Of a DNA stretch of 64,000 nucleotides, positions 29,090 through 37,190 are shown piece by piece. Made by a program: the position numbers and the translations under genes. The DNA is taken from the NCBI RefSeq assembly GCF_000422205.1, contig NZ_ATHV01000015.1, positions 62,001-126,000 on the forward strand, written 5' to 3'. Under the pieces are notes generated by a model. It ran no database searches. It was not told the DNA's origin and saw only the letters and a program-made list of their open reading frames with translations. Source of the stretch: Desulfovibrio sp. X2. GTDB lineage: Bacteria > Desulfobacterota > Desulfovibrionia > Desulfovibrionales > Desulfovibrionaceae. Each line of letters starts with the position of its first letter. The first letter of the stretch is position 1.

Positions 29090-30097
29090 CTAGGCCCGCA
29101 TCATCTCGCGCACGGCCTGCGCCACCCGGGCGGCCGAGGGCCTGTAGAAGGCCTCCTGGGGCTGTGAGAAGGGCACCGGGATGTCGGGCGCGGCGACGCG
29201 GCGCGGGGGCGCCTTGAGCGCGTCCCAGCAGGACTCCGCGACCGTGGCCGCGAGCTCGGCGCCGTAGCCGCAAAAGCGCGTCGCGTCGTGCAGCGCCAGG
29301 AAGCGGCCGGTCTTGCGCACCGAGGCGAAGACGGACGCGGTGTCCAGCGGGTTCAGGCTGCGCAGGTCGAGGACCTCGAGCGAGACGCCCTCGGCGGCGA
29401 GCTCCTCGGCCGCCGCAAGAGCGGTGTGCACCGCGCCGCCGTAGGTCGCCAGGGTGGCGTCGCCGCCCTCGCGGGCGATGCGCGCCCGGCCGAGCGGCAC
29501 GCGGTGGTCGCCCCCCGGCACCTCGCCGAAGACGGACCAGTACAGCGGCATCTCCTCGACCACGACCACGGGATCGGGGTCGAAGATGGCGGAGAGCAGC
29601 AGCCCCTTGGCGTCGGCCGGGGTGGAGGGGCAGACGACCTTGAGCCCGGGCACGTGGGCCAGCCAGGCCTCCAGGAAGTGGGAGTGCTGGCAGCCCGCGG
29701 AGAAGAGGCCGGACTTGATGCGCACGGTGAGGGGAAAGTGGGACAGGCCGCCGCTCAGGTAGCGCAGCTTGGCCGCGTGGTTGACGAGCATGTCCGAGGC
29801 CAGGGTGACGAAGGGGAAGAACATGACCTCGATGACGGGCCGAAGTCCCAGGCAGCTCGCGCCCACGGCCAGCCCGGCGATGGCGGCCTCGCTCACGGGC
29901 GTGTCGCGCACCCGGCGCGGGCCGAAGCGCTCGAGCAGCCCGAAGGTGGGCAGGTGCGGGTTGACGTGGATGGAGGTGCCGATGCCCTCGCCCGCGAGGA
30001 AGACGGACTCGTCCATCTCCATGGCCAGGCCGAGGGCTTCGGCCACGGCCTGCCCGGTGCTCTTGGCGTTGCCTGCGGCGGTGTTCTGTCCGGTCAT
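29090..30097 (-). CDS. 2-oxo acid / acetoin dehydrogenase E1 beta subunit
   Basis: 335 residues with the transketolase-like E1-beta pattern: FLAGEGIG, RVRDTPVSEAAIAGLAVGAS, RPVIEVMFFPFVTLASD and VLDLRSLNPLDTASVFASVR. With the alpha subunit it forms a thiamine-diphosphate enzyme acting on pyruvate, acetoin or a branched 2-oxo acid. It follows the alpha gene by 3 nt. No E2 or E3 gene is in the window. Confidence 0.9.
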   Translation of the reverse strand: MTGQNTAAGNAKSTGQAVAEALGLAMEMDESVFLAGEGIGTSIHVNPHLPTFGLLERFGPRRVRDTPVSEAAIAGLAVGASCLGLRPVIEVMFFPFVTLASDMLVNHAAKLRYLSGGLSHFPLTVRIKSGLFSAGCQHSHFLEAWLAHVPGLKVVCPSTPADAKGLLLSAIFDPDPVVVVEEMPLYWSVFGEVPGGDHRVPLGRARIAREGGDATLATYGGAVHTALAAAEELAAEGVSLEVLDLRSLNPLDTASVFASVRKTGRFLALHDATRFCGYGAELAATVAESCWDALKAPPRRVAAPDIPVPFSQPQEAFYRPSAARVAQAVREMMRA

Positions 30098-30100
30098 GGC

Positions 30101-31123
30101 TCAGCCCTCCTGCGTCGCGGGCGGCGCGGCGTAAAGGTGGTCGAGCGCCTCCTCGGGCGGCGCGAAGGGGCTCTGGTCGGCAAAGGCCACGGCACGGTCC
30201 ACGATCTGCTCGGCGCGGGCGCGCAGGGTGCGCAGCTCGTCCGGGAAACCGGCGGGCCCCTCCCCGGCCAGGTCCCGGCGCAGGGCCTCGACATACTGGA
30301 CGATGGGGTCGCGCTCGGCCCACATGGCCAGCTCGATCTTGTCCACGTAGTGCTGCGGATCCTGCTCGCCGTGGCCGTGCATGCGGTAGGTGAGGCATTC
30401 CATGAGCGCGGGGCCGCGTCCCGCCCGGCAGTAGTCGAGGAGCGTGCGCGCGGTCTCGTGCACGCGCTCCACGTCGTTGCCGTCCGCCACCTCGCCGGGC
30501 ATGCCGTAGGAGGCGGCGCGGTCCGCTATCCTGCCGATGGGGCAGTGCTCCTTGTGGGCCTGGGCCCCGGCCCAGCAGTTGGACTCGCAGACGAAGAGCA
30601 CGGGCAGCTTCCAGACCGCGGCCAGGTTCATGGCCTCGTGCACGCTGCCCTCGGCCGCCGCGCCGTCGCCGAAGAAGACGCAGGTCACGCCCGCGCCGCC
30701 GCTCTCGCCGCCGCGATAGTCCTGGGCGAAGGCCGCGCCCATGGCGAGCAGGGGGGCGGCCCCGACCACGGTGGAGGTCATGAGCACGTTGTGCGCGGGG
30801 TCGGCCATGTGCAGGGTGCCGGACTTGCCCCGGTTGAGGCCGTCCCGCTTGCCCATGATCTCGGCCATGAGCGCGTCCGGGGAGACGCCGCGGGCGAGCA
30901 TGTGGCCGTGGCTCCTGTGGTTGGTGACCAGGACGTCCTCGGGCAGGAGGGCCCGCACCACGCCCGCGGCCACGGCCTCCTGGCCGACGCAGGTGATCTG
31001 CATGCCGGGCAGCCTGCCCTGCTCGTGGGCCATGCGGCTCACGCGCTCCTCGAAGGCGCGGATGAGGATCATGTCTTCGAGCAGCGCGATGCGCTGTTCG
31101 CGGGGGAGCGGATCGTTGGGCAT
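30101..31123 (-). CDS. 2-oxo acid / acetoin dehydrogenase E1 alpha subunit
   Basis: 340 residues with the thiamine-diphosphate motif running GDGAAAEGSVHEAMNLAAVW to the closing Asn in CESN, plus GKSGTLHMADPAHNVL and the loop TYRMHGHGEQDP. It is closest in pattern to acetoin or pyruvate dehydrogenase alpha subunits. I chose the ATG at 31123 (MPNDPLPREQRI) because GGGAGG precedes it; an upstream extension to 31291 is unconserved. Substrate is unresolved. Confidence 0.9.
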   Translation of the reverse strand: MPNDPLPREQRIALLEDMILIRAFEERVSRMAHEQGRLPGMQITCVGQEAVAAGVVRALLPEDVLVTNHRSHGHMLARGVSPDALMAEIMGKRDGLNRGKSGTLHMADPAHNVLMTSTVVGAAPLLAMGAAFAQDYRGGESGGAGVTCVFFGDGAAAEGSVHEAMNLAAVWKLPVLFVCESNCWAGAQAHKEHCPIGRIADRAASYGMPGEVADGNDVERVHETARTLLDYCRAGRGPALMECLTYRMHGHGEQDPQHYVDKIELAMWAERDPIVQYVEALRRDLAGEGPAGFPDELRTLRARAEQIVDRAVAFADQSPFAPPEEALDHLYAAPPATQEG

Positions 31124-31451
31124 GGGAACCTCCCTCGGCGAGGCGGCCGGGTCGTGCGGTCGTGCGGTCATGCGGTGAAAGAGAGCGCTGCCGCCTGCAT
31201 AGCGCATTTTTCCGGCGAGGTCTTCCCCGGCATGGGCCGACGCGGCATGGGGCCGACGGGGCCGCATGGGCCGGGAGGCAACGGGCCGCATGGGCGGGAG
31301 GCGGGCGCCGAAAGGCCCGGCCGCGTGCGGGGCTTTTTCGCACGGACGCGCGAGGCAGGCATGGAAAGGGCAGGGGAGCGGACAGGGAACGCCGCGCTCC
31401 CTTCCCGGCTTTCCAGGACGTCTTGCCAGGACGTCTGCGGAGAGCGCCTTT
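31124..31451. other. Intergenic region with a short duplication
   Basis: No gene is seen. GCCGCATGGGCCGGGAGGC (31261-31279) is repeated almost exactly at 31285-31302. It separates the E1 pair from the NifU-like gene. Confidence 0.5.
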
Positions 31452-31916
31452 CTAGGGATTCCTCGGGCGGGCCAGGGCCCGGACCAGGGCCTCGCCCAGG
31501 ACGGAGAGGGCCTGGCGGGCGCAGTGCAGGTGGTCGTCGGGCAGGTTGCCCAGGAGGCGGGCCACGTCCTGGGGCTCCACGGAGAGCACCTCGTCCAGGG
31601 TCCGCCCCTGGCAGAGGCGGCCCACGGCCTCGGCGCAGAGGATGGTGTAGGCGCAGCCCGTGGGCTGCACGCGGACCGTCTCCAGCACGTTTCCGCGCAG
31701 CCGCACCTGCACGCCGATCACGTCGCCGCACTCGCTGGTCGTCTCGGCCGCGCCGTCCGGATCGTCCATGGTGCCCACGTGCTCCAGCTCCTCGAGGGGC
31801 GGCACGTCGGGCTCGTCATGGTGGCCATGGGAATGCCCGTGGGCATGGCCGTGGCCGTGGCCGTGGGAAGGGCCCGTCGGCTGGTGGTCGGTCGTGTGGT
31901 CGGCCTCGTGCGCCAT
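31452..31916 (-). CDS. NifU/IscU-like Fe-S scaffold with His-rich N-terminus
   Basis: 154 residues. The scaffold's three cysteines are present (SECGDV Cys63, PTGCAY Cys88, HLHCAR Cys132), with extra Cys94 and Cys102. NifU/IscU-type scaffolds assemble Fe-S clusters for transfer to other proteins. Residues 18-33 form an alternating Gly/His tract (HGHGHGHAHGHSHGHH), which suggests metal binding or storage and is unusual for this family. A GGAG ribosome site precedes the ATG. It is divergent from the disulfide-reductase operon. Confidence 0.87.
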   Translation of the reverse strand: MAHEADHTTDHQPTGPSHGHGHGHAHGHSHGHHDEPDVPPLEELEHVGTMDDPDGAAETTSECGDVIGVQVRLRGNVLETVRVQPTGCAYTILCAEAVGRLCQGRTLDEVLSVEPQDVARLLGNLPDDHLHCARQALSVLGEALVRALARPRNP

Positions 31917-32065
31917 GCTCGTCTCCTTTGGTGGTTCCGCGCGCCGCGCGCGGGCCGGGTCCGGGAGAACCCGCATACCTTCTTCCCGGGGCAGCGTCCA
32001 GGCTGCCGGGAATCCGCGGACGAAAAACGCGCTTTGCGCCGCGGAATGCGTCGCTGCCGCGCGGA

Positions 32066-32086
32066 AAACGGCTGAAAATGCGCCGC
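32066..32086. promoter_or_regulatory. Imperfect enhancer-like inverted repeat
   Basis: AAACGGC, 9 nt, GCCGC: same arm spacing as the perfect site at 32100-32118 and centred 32 bp from it, about three helical turns. One arm position mismatches. It is plausible as a second activator site. Confidence 0.4.
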
Positions 32087-32099
32087 CCTCGGGCGCGAA

Positions 32100-32118
32100 A
32101 CGACGCATTCTGCGTCGT
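32100..32118. promoter_or_regulatory. Perfect inverted repeat, candidate sigma54-activator site
   Basis: ACGACGCATTCTGCGTCGT, 8-bp perfect arms around TTC. The same motif occurs at 57506-57524 and in variant form at 58910-58932 and 58939-58961. It is centred about 60 bp upstream of the -24 element at 32169. Confidence 0.65.
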
Positions 32119-32168
32119 CTGCGCACGTCGCGCCTTTGCAACATCCCGGTCCACCGGCCTTTTCCGGA

Positions 32169-32184
32169 TGGCATCAATGCTGCT
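32169..32184 (+). promoter_or_regulatory. Sigma54 (-24/-12) promoter of disulfide reductase operon
   Basis: TGGCATCAATGCTGCT has GG and GC exactly in the spacing of the sigma54 consensus TGGCAC-N5-TTGC. It lies 130 bp upstream of the first start codon. Confidence 0.6.
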
Positions 32185-32313
32185 ATACGGACCTGGAAGT
32201 CCTGCCCGCGGCCGGACCCCGCCAGGGGAGGGAAGCGCCTCCCCGGCGGTTCGTCGTGCCGCGGGCACGGGCCGCGTCGTCGAAACCAGGGGCGAAACAA
32301 GAGGAAGGTGTTT

Positions 32314-34038
32314 ATGGCAACGAAGCGCATCGTCGTCGTGGGCGGCTCGGCCGCCGGTCCCAAGGCCGCTGCCAGGGCAAAGCGCCTGGCGCCCGAGGCC
32401 GAGGTCCTGCTCCTGCAGAAGGAGCCCGAGCTGTCCATGGCCTCCTGCGGCTATCCCTATTACGTGGGCACCACCTGCAAGGAGCGCAACCAGCTTCTGT
32501 GCACGCCCACGGGCGTGGTGCGCGATCCCGCGTTCTTCAAGGCCGCCAAGGGCGTCGTCGCCCGGGTGCGCACGGAGGTCACGGCCCTGGACACCACGGC
32601 CAAGACGCTCACGGCCAGGAACCTGGAGACCGGGGCGAGCGAGACCATCGCCTACGACAAGCTCATCCTGTGCACCGGCGCGGTGCCGAAGCTCCCGCCC
32701 ATCCCGGGCCGGGAGCTTTCGGGCGTCACCCCGCTGCACTCCCTGGCCGACGCCGACCGGCTGCGCGCCCTGCGCTCGGCCGAGGGCTGCCGCGAGGCCG
32801 TGGTCGTGGGCGGCGGGCTCATCGGCATGGAGACGGCCGAGGCCCTGGCCGCGGTGGGGCTCAAGGTCACGGTGGTGGAGCTCCTGCCCCAGACCCTGAC
32901 CTTCCTGGACGAGGCGCTGGCGCGCCTCGTGGAGAACCACGCGCGCGCCAAGGGCGTCACGATCATGCTCGAGAACGGCGTGGCCGAGTTCACGGGCGAG
33001 GACGGCAGGCTCACGGGCGTGCGGCTTCAGGACGGCGGCACGCTTCCCTGCCGGCTGGCCGTTGTGGCCATAGGCGTGGGGCCCAACGCGGCCCTGGCGC
33101 GCGAGGCCGGGATCGCCATCGGCGCGACCGGCGGCATCGCGGTGGACGAGCACATGCGCACCTCGGCCCCGGACGTCTACGCGGCGGGCGACTGCGTGGA
33201 GCTCACGCACCGCATCACCGGCAAGAAGGTGCTGGCGCCCTTCGGCGACCTGGCCAACCTCGAGGGCCGCGTGGCCGGGGAGAACGCGGCCAAGGGCGAC
33301 CGCGCGACCTTCCCCGGCACCGTGCAGAGCGGCATCTGCAAGATCTTCGACTTCGCGGCCGGGTCCACGGGCCTTTCCGAGCGCCGCGCCCGGGCCGAGG
33401 GCTACGACGTGGTCAGCGTGATCAACGCGGGCCTGGACAAGCCCGGCTTCATGGGCACGGCCAAGCTCCTCATCTCCAAGATGGTGGCCGACGCCAAGAC
33501 GCGGCGCGTGCTGGGGTTTCAGTGCATCGGCCCGGGCGAGGCCAACCGCCAGGTGGCCGAGGCCGCCGTGGCCGTGAGCGCGGGGATGACCGTGGACGAC
33601 CTCGCGAACCTGGACCTGCCCTACGCCCCGCCGTTCTCCCTGGCCATCGACCACTTCCTGGCCACGGCCCACGTGCTGCAGAACAAGATGGACGGCCTGC
33701 TGAAGGGCGAGGACAGCCTGGCGGTCAAGGCGCGCCTGGACGACCGGGCCGGAGGCGGCAAGCCGCCCGTGCTGCTCGACGTGCGCGCCCCCGACGAGTT
33801 CGAGCAGATGCGCCTGGGGCTGGGCGAGGTGCACATCCCGCTCGGCAAGCTGCGCCTGGGGCTCGAGAAGGGGCTCCCGGAAGGGCTGCCCGCGGACAAG
33901 GACGCCGAAATAATCGCCTACTGCAAGATCTCCATGCGCGGCTACGAGGCCGAGCGCATCCTGGAGGCGGCGGGCTACACCAACGTCACGGTCATGGAGG
34001 GCGGCATCATGGCCTGGCCCTTCGCCCGGGAGAAGTAG
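32314..34038 (+). CDS. CoA-disulfide-reductase-like flavoprotein with rhodanese domain
   Basis: 574 residues. The N-terminal FAD domain (VVVGGSAAGPKAAARAKRL) carries the single active Cys45 in SMASCGYPYYVG, followed by the NAD(P)H fold (VVVGGGLIGMETAEAL), the FAD loop DVYAAGDCVE, a dimerisation domain and a C-terminal rhodanese domain with Cys537 in YCKISMRGYEA. Fusions of this type reduce CoA disulfides, persulfides or polysulfide. GAGGAAGG precedes the ATG. The downstream DsrE-like gene and the sigma54 promoter point to sulfur or redox stress handling. Confidence 0.92.
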   Translation: MATKRIVVVGGSAAGPKAAARAKRLAPEAEVLLLQKEPELSMASCGYPYYVGTTCKERNQLLCTPTGVVRDPAFFKAAKGVVARVRTEVTALDTTAKTLTARNLETGASETIAYDKLILCTGAVPKLPPIPGRELSGVTPLHSLADADRLRALRSAEGCREAVVVGGGLIGMETAEALAAVGLKVTVVELLPQTLTFLDEALARLVENHARAKGVTIMLENGVAEFTGEDGRLTGVRLQDGGTLPCRLAVVAIGVGPNAALAREAGIAIGATGGIAVDEHMRTSAPDVYAAGDCVELTHRITGKKVLAPFGDLANLEGRVAGENAAKGDRATFPGTVQSGICKIFDFAAGSTGLSERRARAEGYDVVSVINAGLDKPGFMGTAKLLISKMVADAKTRRVLGFQCIGPGEANRQVAEAAVAVSAGMTVDDLANLDLPYAPPFSLAIDHFLATAHVLQNKMDGLLKGEDSLAVKARLDDRAGGGKPPVLLDVRAPDEFEQMRLGLGEVHIPLGKLRLGLEKGLPEGLPADKDAEIIAYCKISMRGYEAERILEAAGYTNVTVMEGGIMAWPFAREK

Positions 34039-34132
34039 GCGCCCCGGGGTCAGGTCACGCATTCACGTCACGAAAAAGGCGCGGGCGGGTCGGTCCGTCC
34101 GCGCCGTGCATCGAAAAACAGGGAGAGACAGC

Positions 34133-34486
34133 ATGTCCAAGTTCCTCTTCGTCCTTTCGCGCGGCCCCGAGGACCCGACCCGCGCCGTGCGCTGCTTCCA
34201 GCTGGCGAAGATCGCCACGGACAAGGGCCACGACACGACCGTCTTCCTGGTGGACGACGCCGTGTACCTGGCCAACCTCGGCCTCGCCGAGAACATGAAG
34301 GCCCCCACGGGCGACGCCCTCATCGGGTACCTGCAGACCGTGCGCGAGAAGGGCAGCATCCTCGTGTGCAAGCCCTGCGCCGCGGCCCGCATGATCGCCG
34401 AGGACGACCTGCCCTCGGGCTTCACCATCTCCACCGGCCCCACCCTCATCGACCTCGCGGCCGAGGCGAAGGTCTTTTCCTTCTAG
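34133..34486 (+). CDS. DsrE-family small sulfur-related protein
   Basis: 117 residues, MSKFLFVLSRGPEDPTRAVR, with IATDKGHDTTVFLVDDAVYL and a Cys pair in ILVCKPCAAARM (Cys79, Cys82). This is the DsrE/TusD fold, whose members carry persulfide on a cysteine. It follows the disulfide-reductase-like gene by 94 nt, and the two probably form one operon. GGGAGA lies before the ATG at 34133; nine extra codons upstream are unlikely. Confidence 0.85.
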   Translation: MSKFLFVLSRGPEDPTRAVRCFQLAKIATDKGHDTTVFLVDDAVYLANLGLAENMKAPTGDALIGYLQTVREKGSILVCKPCAAARMIAEDDLPSGFTISTGPTLIDLAAEAKVFSF

Positions 34487-34536
34487 GCCGCCGTGCCTCC
34501 CGCGGCCTACCTGCGCGAGGGCCTGCCGCAAAAAAA

Positions 34537-34563
34537 CGGCCCCGGTTGCCCGGGGCCGCCTTT
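34537..34563 (+). terminator. Terminator after the DsrE-like gene
   Basis: A 9-bp stem CGGCCCCGG / CCGGGGCCG with loop TTGC is preceded by six A and followed by TTT, so it could end transcripts from both directions. Confidence 0.8.
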
Positions 34564-34679
34564 GCATGTGCACTTCTCATGTTGCTTTCTATTCGCTTGC
34601 ACATACTTGGGATGGGGTGCCGTTTTTTCGCATACTACCCAGAGCAACATCATATTAGGATATATGAACAGGAGGGCTA

Positions 34680-35684
34680 TCATTCAAGAATGATAGATTC
34701 ACCGTCAGGAGAAAAAGATTTGATATTTTTGGCGACGACGGTATCTGAAGTATTTGCGTAGCAATAAACGCATTTGTGTGGGCATGTATTATATTGCCCT
34801 ATATCTTTGCTTATTATACAACCACACTCGTTTCTTTGTCCTTGGTCTTTTAAATTTTTTTCTTTAGCCACATGTTCGAATAAACTTAACTGGCTATTTG
34901 TGTCCATCCCGAAGAGTTTAAGAATATCCGGATGGTTGTTTGTTATTTTTAAGATAAGACTATCATCGATACATTTGTTGTGTTGGATACCAAATTCCGA
35001 CAAATCGATACTTTCGCCGCAAGTAAATGCTGGCATGCCCCAGCCAGAACAAAGACTGGATATTCCAGACGACAGGTGTTCAATATCTGATAAAGTAAAG
35101 TCTTTATGGATGATATTTTGCCGTTTCAAATTATTTTGAACCTTTTTGTAGTTACAAACGTCTGCAAAACTGAAAACAAGCCTTGATGTATAGCCGTGCA
35201 AGATGTCTCCAACGTTTTTTATTTTCTTGAGGAGTTTGTTTGCGTCGATAGATTTTGTAAGAATAAGCGGATCAAATCTCCATATTACTCGGTCTGGGCC
35301 AATTTTTTCAGAAATGGTTTTAAACGTTTCAACTCGTGAAGCTAATGGAGGAACACTTGGTTCTAAATTTTCTTCCTCATAGTCGTTTACTGTGAAGTGG
35401 ATATAATATCCAATTTCATTTTCTTCAAGGATATGAAGGTAGGGTAAAAGAGGTTTTGGATTTTTACTCCAAAAAATAACAGCACGTACATTTTTATAAG
35501 ATATGAACTGTGACCTTCTGTTGAAAGGGTTAATCCATTTTGAATAACCAGCTTTTAGACGATTGAAGAACCACTTGGAATAAAAGGCAGGAATATCTGT
35601 TGATCGACTTGCAGAGATTATTTCCGGGGCAATGGCACTTGCCGTCAGATCATTAATTGTTATCTGATCTTTTCGCCATTCCAT
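34680..35684 (-). CDS. DUF1848 family protein, permuted radical-SAM-type cysteines
   Basis: 334 residues. The opening EIISASRSTDIPAFYSKWFF and VIFWSKNPKPLL are typical of DUF1848. Cysteines cluster at the end: ECGCIISKDIGQYN followed by TCPHKCVYCYAN, a CX3CX2C motif like that of radical SAM enzymes but C-terminal. No DUF1848 reaction is established to my knowledge. It starts immediately after the stop of the preceding methyltransferase-like gene (TAAATG). It is strongly AT-rich compared with its surroundings, so recently acquired. A 9-bp inverted repeat (34677-34696) spans its stop codon. Confidence 0.85.
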   Translation of the reverse strand: MEWRKDQITINDLTASAIAPEIISASRSTDIPAFYSKWFFNRLKAGYSKWINPFNRRSQFISYKNVRAVIFWSKNPKPLLPYLHILEENEIGYYIHFTVNDYEEENLEPSVPPLASRVETFKTISEKIGPDRVIWRFDPLILTKSIDANKLLKKIKNVGDILHGYTSRLVFSFADVCNYKKVQNNLKRQNIIHKDFTLSDIEHLSSGISSLCSGWGMPAFTCGESIDLSEFGIQHNKCIDDSLILKITNNHPDILKLFGMDTNSQLSLFEHVAKEKNLKDQGQRNECGCIISKDIGQYNTCPHKCVYCYANTSDTVVAKNIKSFSPDGESIILE

Positions 35685-36593
35685 TTAGTCATTCCTTGTC
35701 AAACGCCTTACGGCGAAGTTGACATATCTCTGCTTTAAAATAGGCCATCTATTCATTGCTGTGCAATCATTTTTGCAGCTTTTTCCATTCTCAATAAAAT
35801 TTGGACACAGATTGAGAGTTGAATTAATGGTATTTTCTATATCCAATGTATAGTCAAAGCCGTTTACAACTCTGACAAGTCCTTCGTCAGGATTGGTCGC
35901 CGTTATATATTTTTCGAGGTCATCCTCACAGGAGTAGTTATGTCTTGCCATTATGGTAGTTATGATTTTTTTTAATCTGCTCCAGTCATAGTTTAGAGCT
36001 TGCTCGTCTTGCATTAATGAGCAAACGACGGCAATTCTTTTGCGTTCAAAATTTGTTGATTCAATTGCTTTGACTAACTTTCCAAAAACTTCTGGGTGAA
36101 GATCGCTGATAGATTTGGGAAAAACAATTACGTTATAGTCATAGTCTCCAGAATTCAGATTATCTAATTTTGCTATGTCATCATTTATGATGCGAAATTT
36201 TTCGTTTCTAAGAGAGTCAGTGTATTCCCATGTATTTATGTCGTATCCAGTGTACGATGTTGTTGTCTTGAAGTCATTAATTTGTTCTTTGGCGATGAAA
36301 TGGTATCCCCAGTAGTCAATGCCACATCCACATCCTATAGACAAAATATCTAAGTCGTTATGTGGTAAGAAATTAAAATTCAGAAGTTTTTGATACATCA
36401 AATAATATTCTGCAAGATAAGCTGGGAAATATTTCAGCATATAATACATTCGTACTAAATGATTTCCGTAATCAGGGCTTGCGCCACCTGCAAATGAAAA
36501 TTTTTTCAGTTCGCATAACCCGTCAGATTCTTTTGCAGCAATTTGAAAATCAGAATATACCGCCTCAAGCTTATTTTTGATAAAACGTTTCAT
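35685..36593 (-). CDS. Class I SAM methyltransferase-fold protein with Cys-rich tail
   Basis: 302 residues. Motif I is present in DILSIGCGCGIDYWGYHFI, the acidic loop in YTGYDIN, and a motif IV-like strand in YDYNVIVFPKSISDL. The last 50 residues carry LCPNF, then SCKNDC before a NRWPILKQRY ending, which could bind zinc. The substrate is unknown. It is the first gene of an AT-rich pair with DUF1848, stop touching start. Low GC and a run of Asn/Ile/Lys residues mark it as foreign to this genome. Confidence 0.75.
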   Translation of the reverse strand: MKRFIKNKLEAVYSDFQIAAKESDGLCELKKFSFAGGASPDYGNHLVRMYYMLKYFPAYLAEYYLMYQKLLNFNFLPHNDLDILSIGCGCGIDYWGYHFIAKEQINDFKTTTSYTGYDINTWEYTDSLRNEKFRIINDDIAKLDNLNSGDYDYNVIVFPKSISDLHPEVFGKLVKAIESTNFERKRIAVVCSLMQDEQALNYDWSRLKKIITTIMARHNYSCEDDLEKYITATNPDEGLVRVVNGFDYTLDIENTINSTLNLCPNFIENGKSCKNDCTAMNRWPILKQRYVNFAVRRLTRND

Positions 36594-37112
36594 GTGTTTC
36601 TTCCTCTATCAATGACTCTTAATCCATTGTTGTTATGGTGATTTATCAGCCTTCAGAAAGTTCACTCCAGAAAATATTCGTTTCCTTTTTATTAAAAAAA
36701 CGTGCTGAGCCTGAAATACTGTTTCCTTTTAGACGCCTTTCTCTTCACTTCCATCCATTGAAAAGCCTGCGACTTCGGCTCAAGCCGAGCCACAGTCTAT
36801 CAGATGTCCTTATTCGAGAAATTTTCACCGTGTTAAGGCTAAGGCATATTTAATATTTGTTTTTTAATTTAAAATTTATAAATATTCAAGTATAAAAATG
36901 GACATGCCTTGATTCTCATCATGACGATAACGACACGAATTCGCTGAGTAGTAAGATAATCACTAGCACTTTATTTTCACTGCCCAGATTTCTCGTTGTT
37001 TTGAGACGGCTGCCTTTGGTAGGCCATTTTAGCCTTGATCTATTTCGTACCCTTATGTGTTGGCTCCTATATGTAATTTTGTGAGCTGGCTCGCGGGGGC
37101 ACGTCAAGAATC
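36594..37112. other. AT-rich intergenic flank of the imported gene pair
   Basis: About 520 bp. It should contain the promoter of the methyltransferase-like gene. It has a small inverted repeat TCGGCT-CA-AGCCGA (36775-36788) and GTCAAG-AAT-CTTGAC just beyond (37103-37117). A 72-codon plus-strand frame at 36635-36853 has no ribosome site or family match. No integrase or att repeat is visible. Confidence 0.5.
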
Positions 37113-37125
37113 TTGACTAAAGCAA

Positions 37126-37156
37126 ACGGCCGGTCGGCATTTCGCCGACCGGCCGT
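37126..37156. terminator. Terminator of the catalase gene
   Basis: A perfect 13-bp stem with loop ATTTC, 35 bp after the catalase stop; on the minus strand it is followed by TTTGCTTT. Confidence 0.8.
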
Positions 37157-37190
37157 CATCGTTCTTGATTCACGCCCTTGGCGGGCCGCC

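Larger units (their letters stand above)
31917..32313. other. Divergent regulatory region (NifU-like / disulfide reductase)
   Basis: Holds the enhancer-like inverted repeats and the -24/-12 promoter listed separately. No gene. Confidence 0.6.

Noticed and set aside
36635-36853. 72-codon plus-strand gene in the AT-rich flank
   Set aside because: No ribosome site, no similarity to a known family, and it overlaps the likely promoter of the methyltransferase-like gene.
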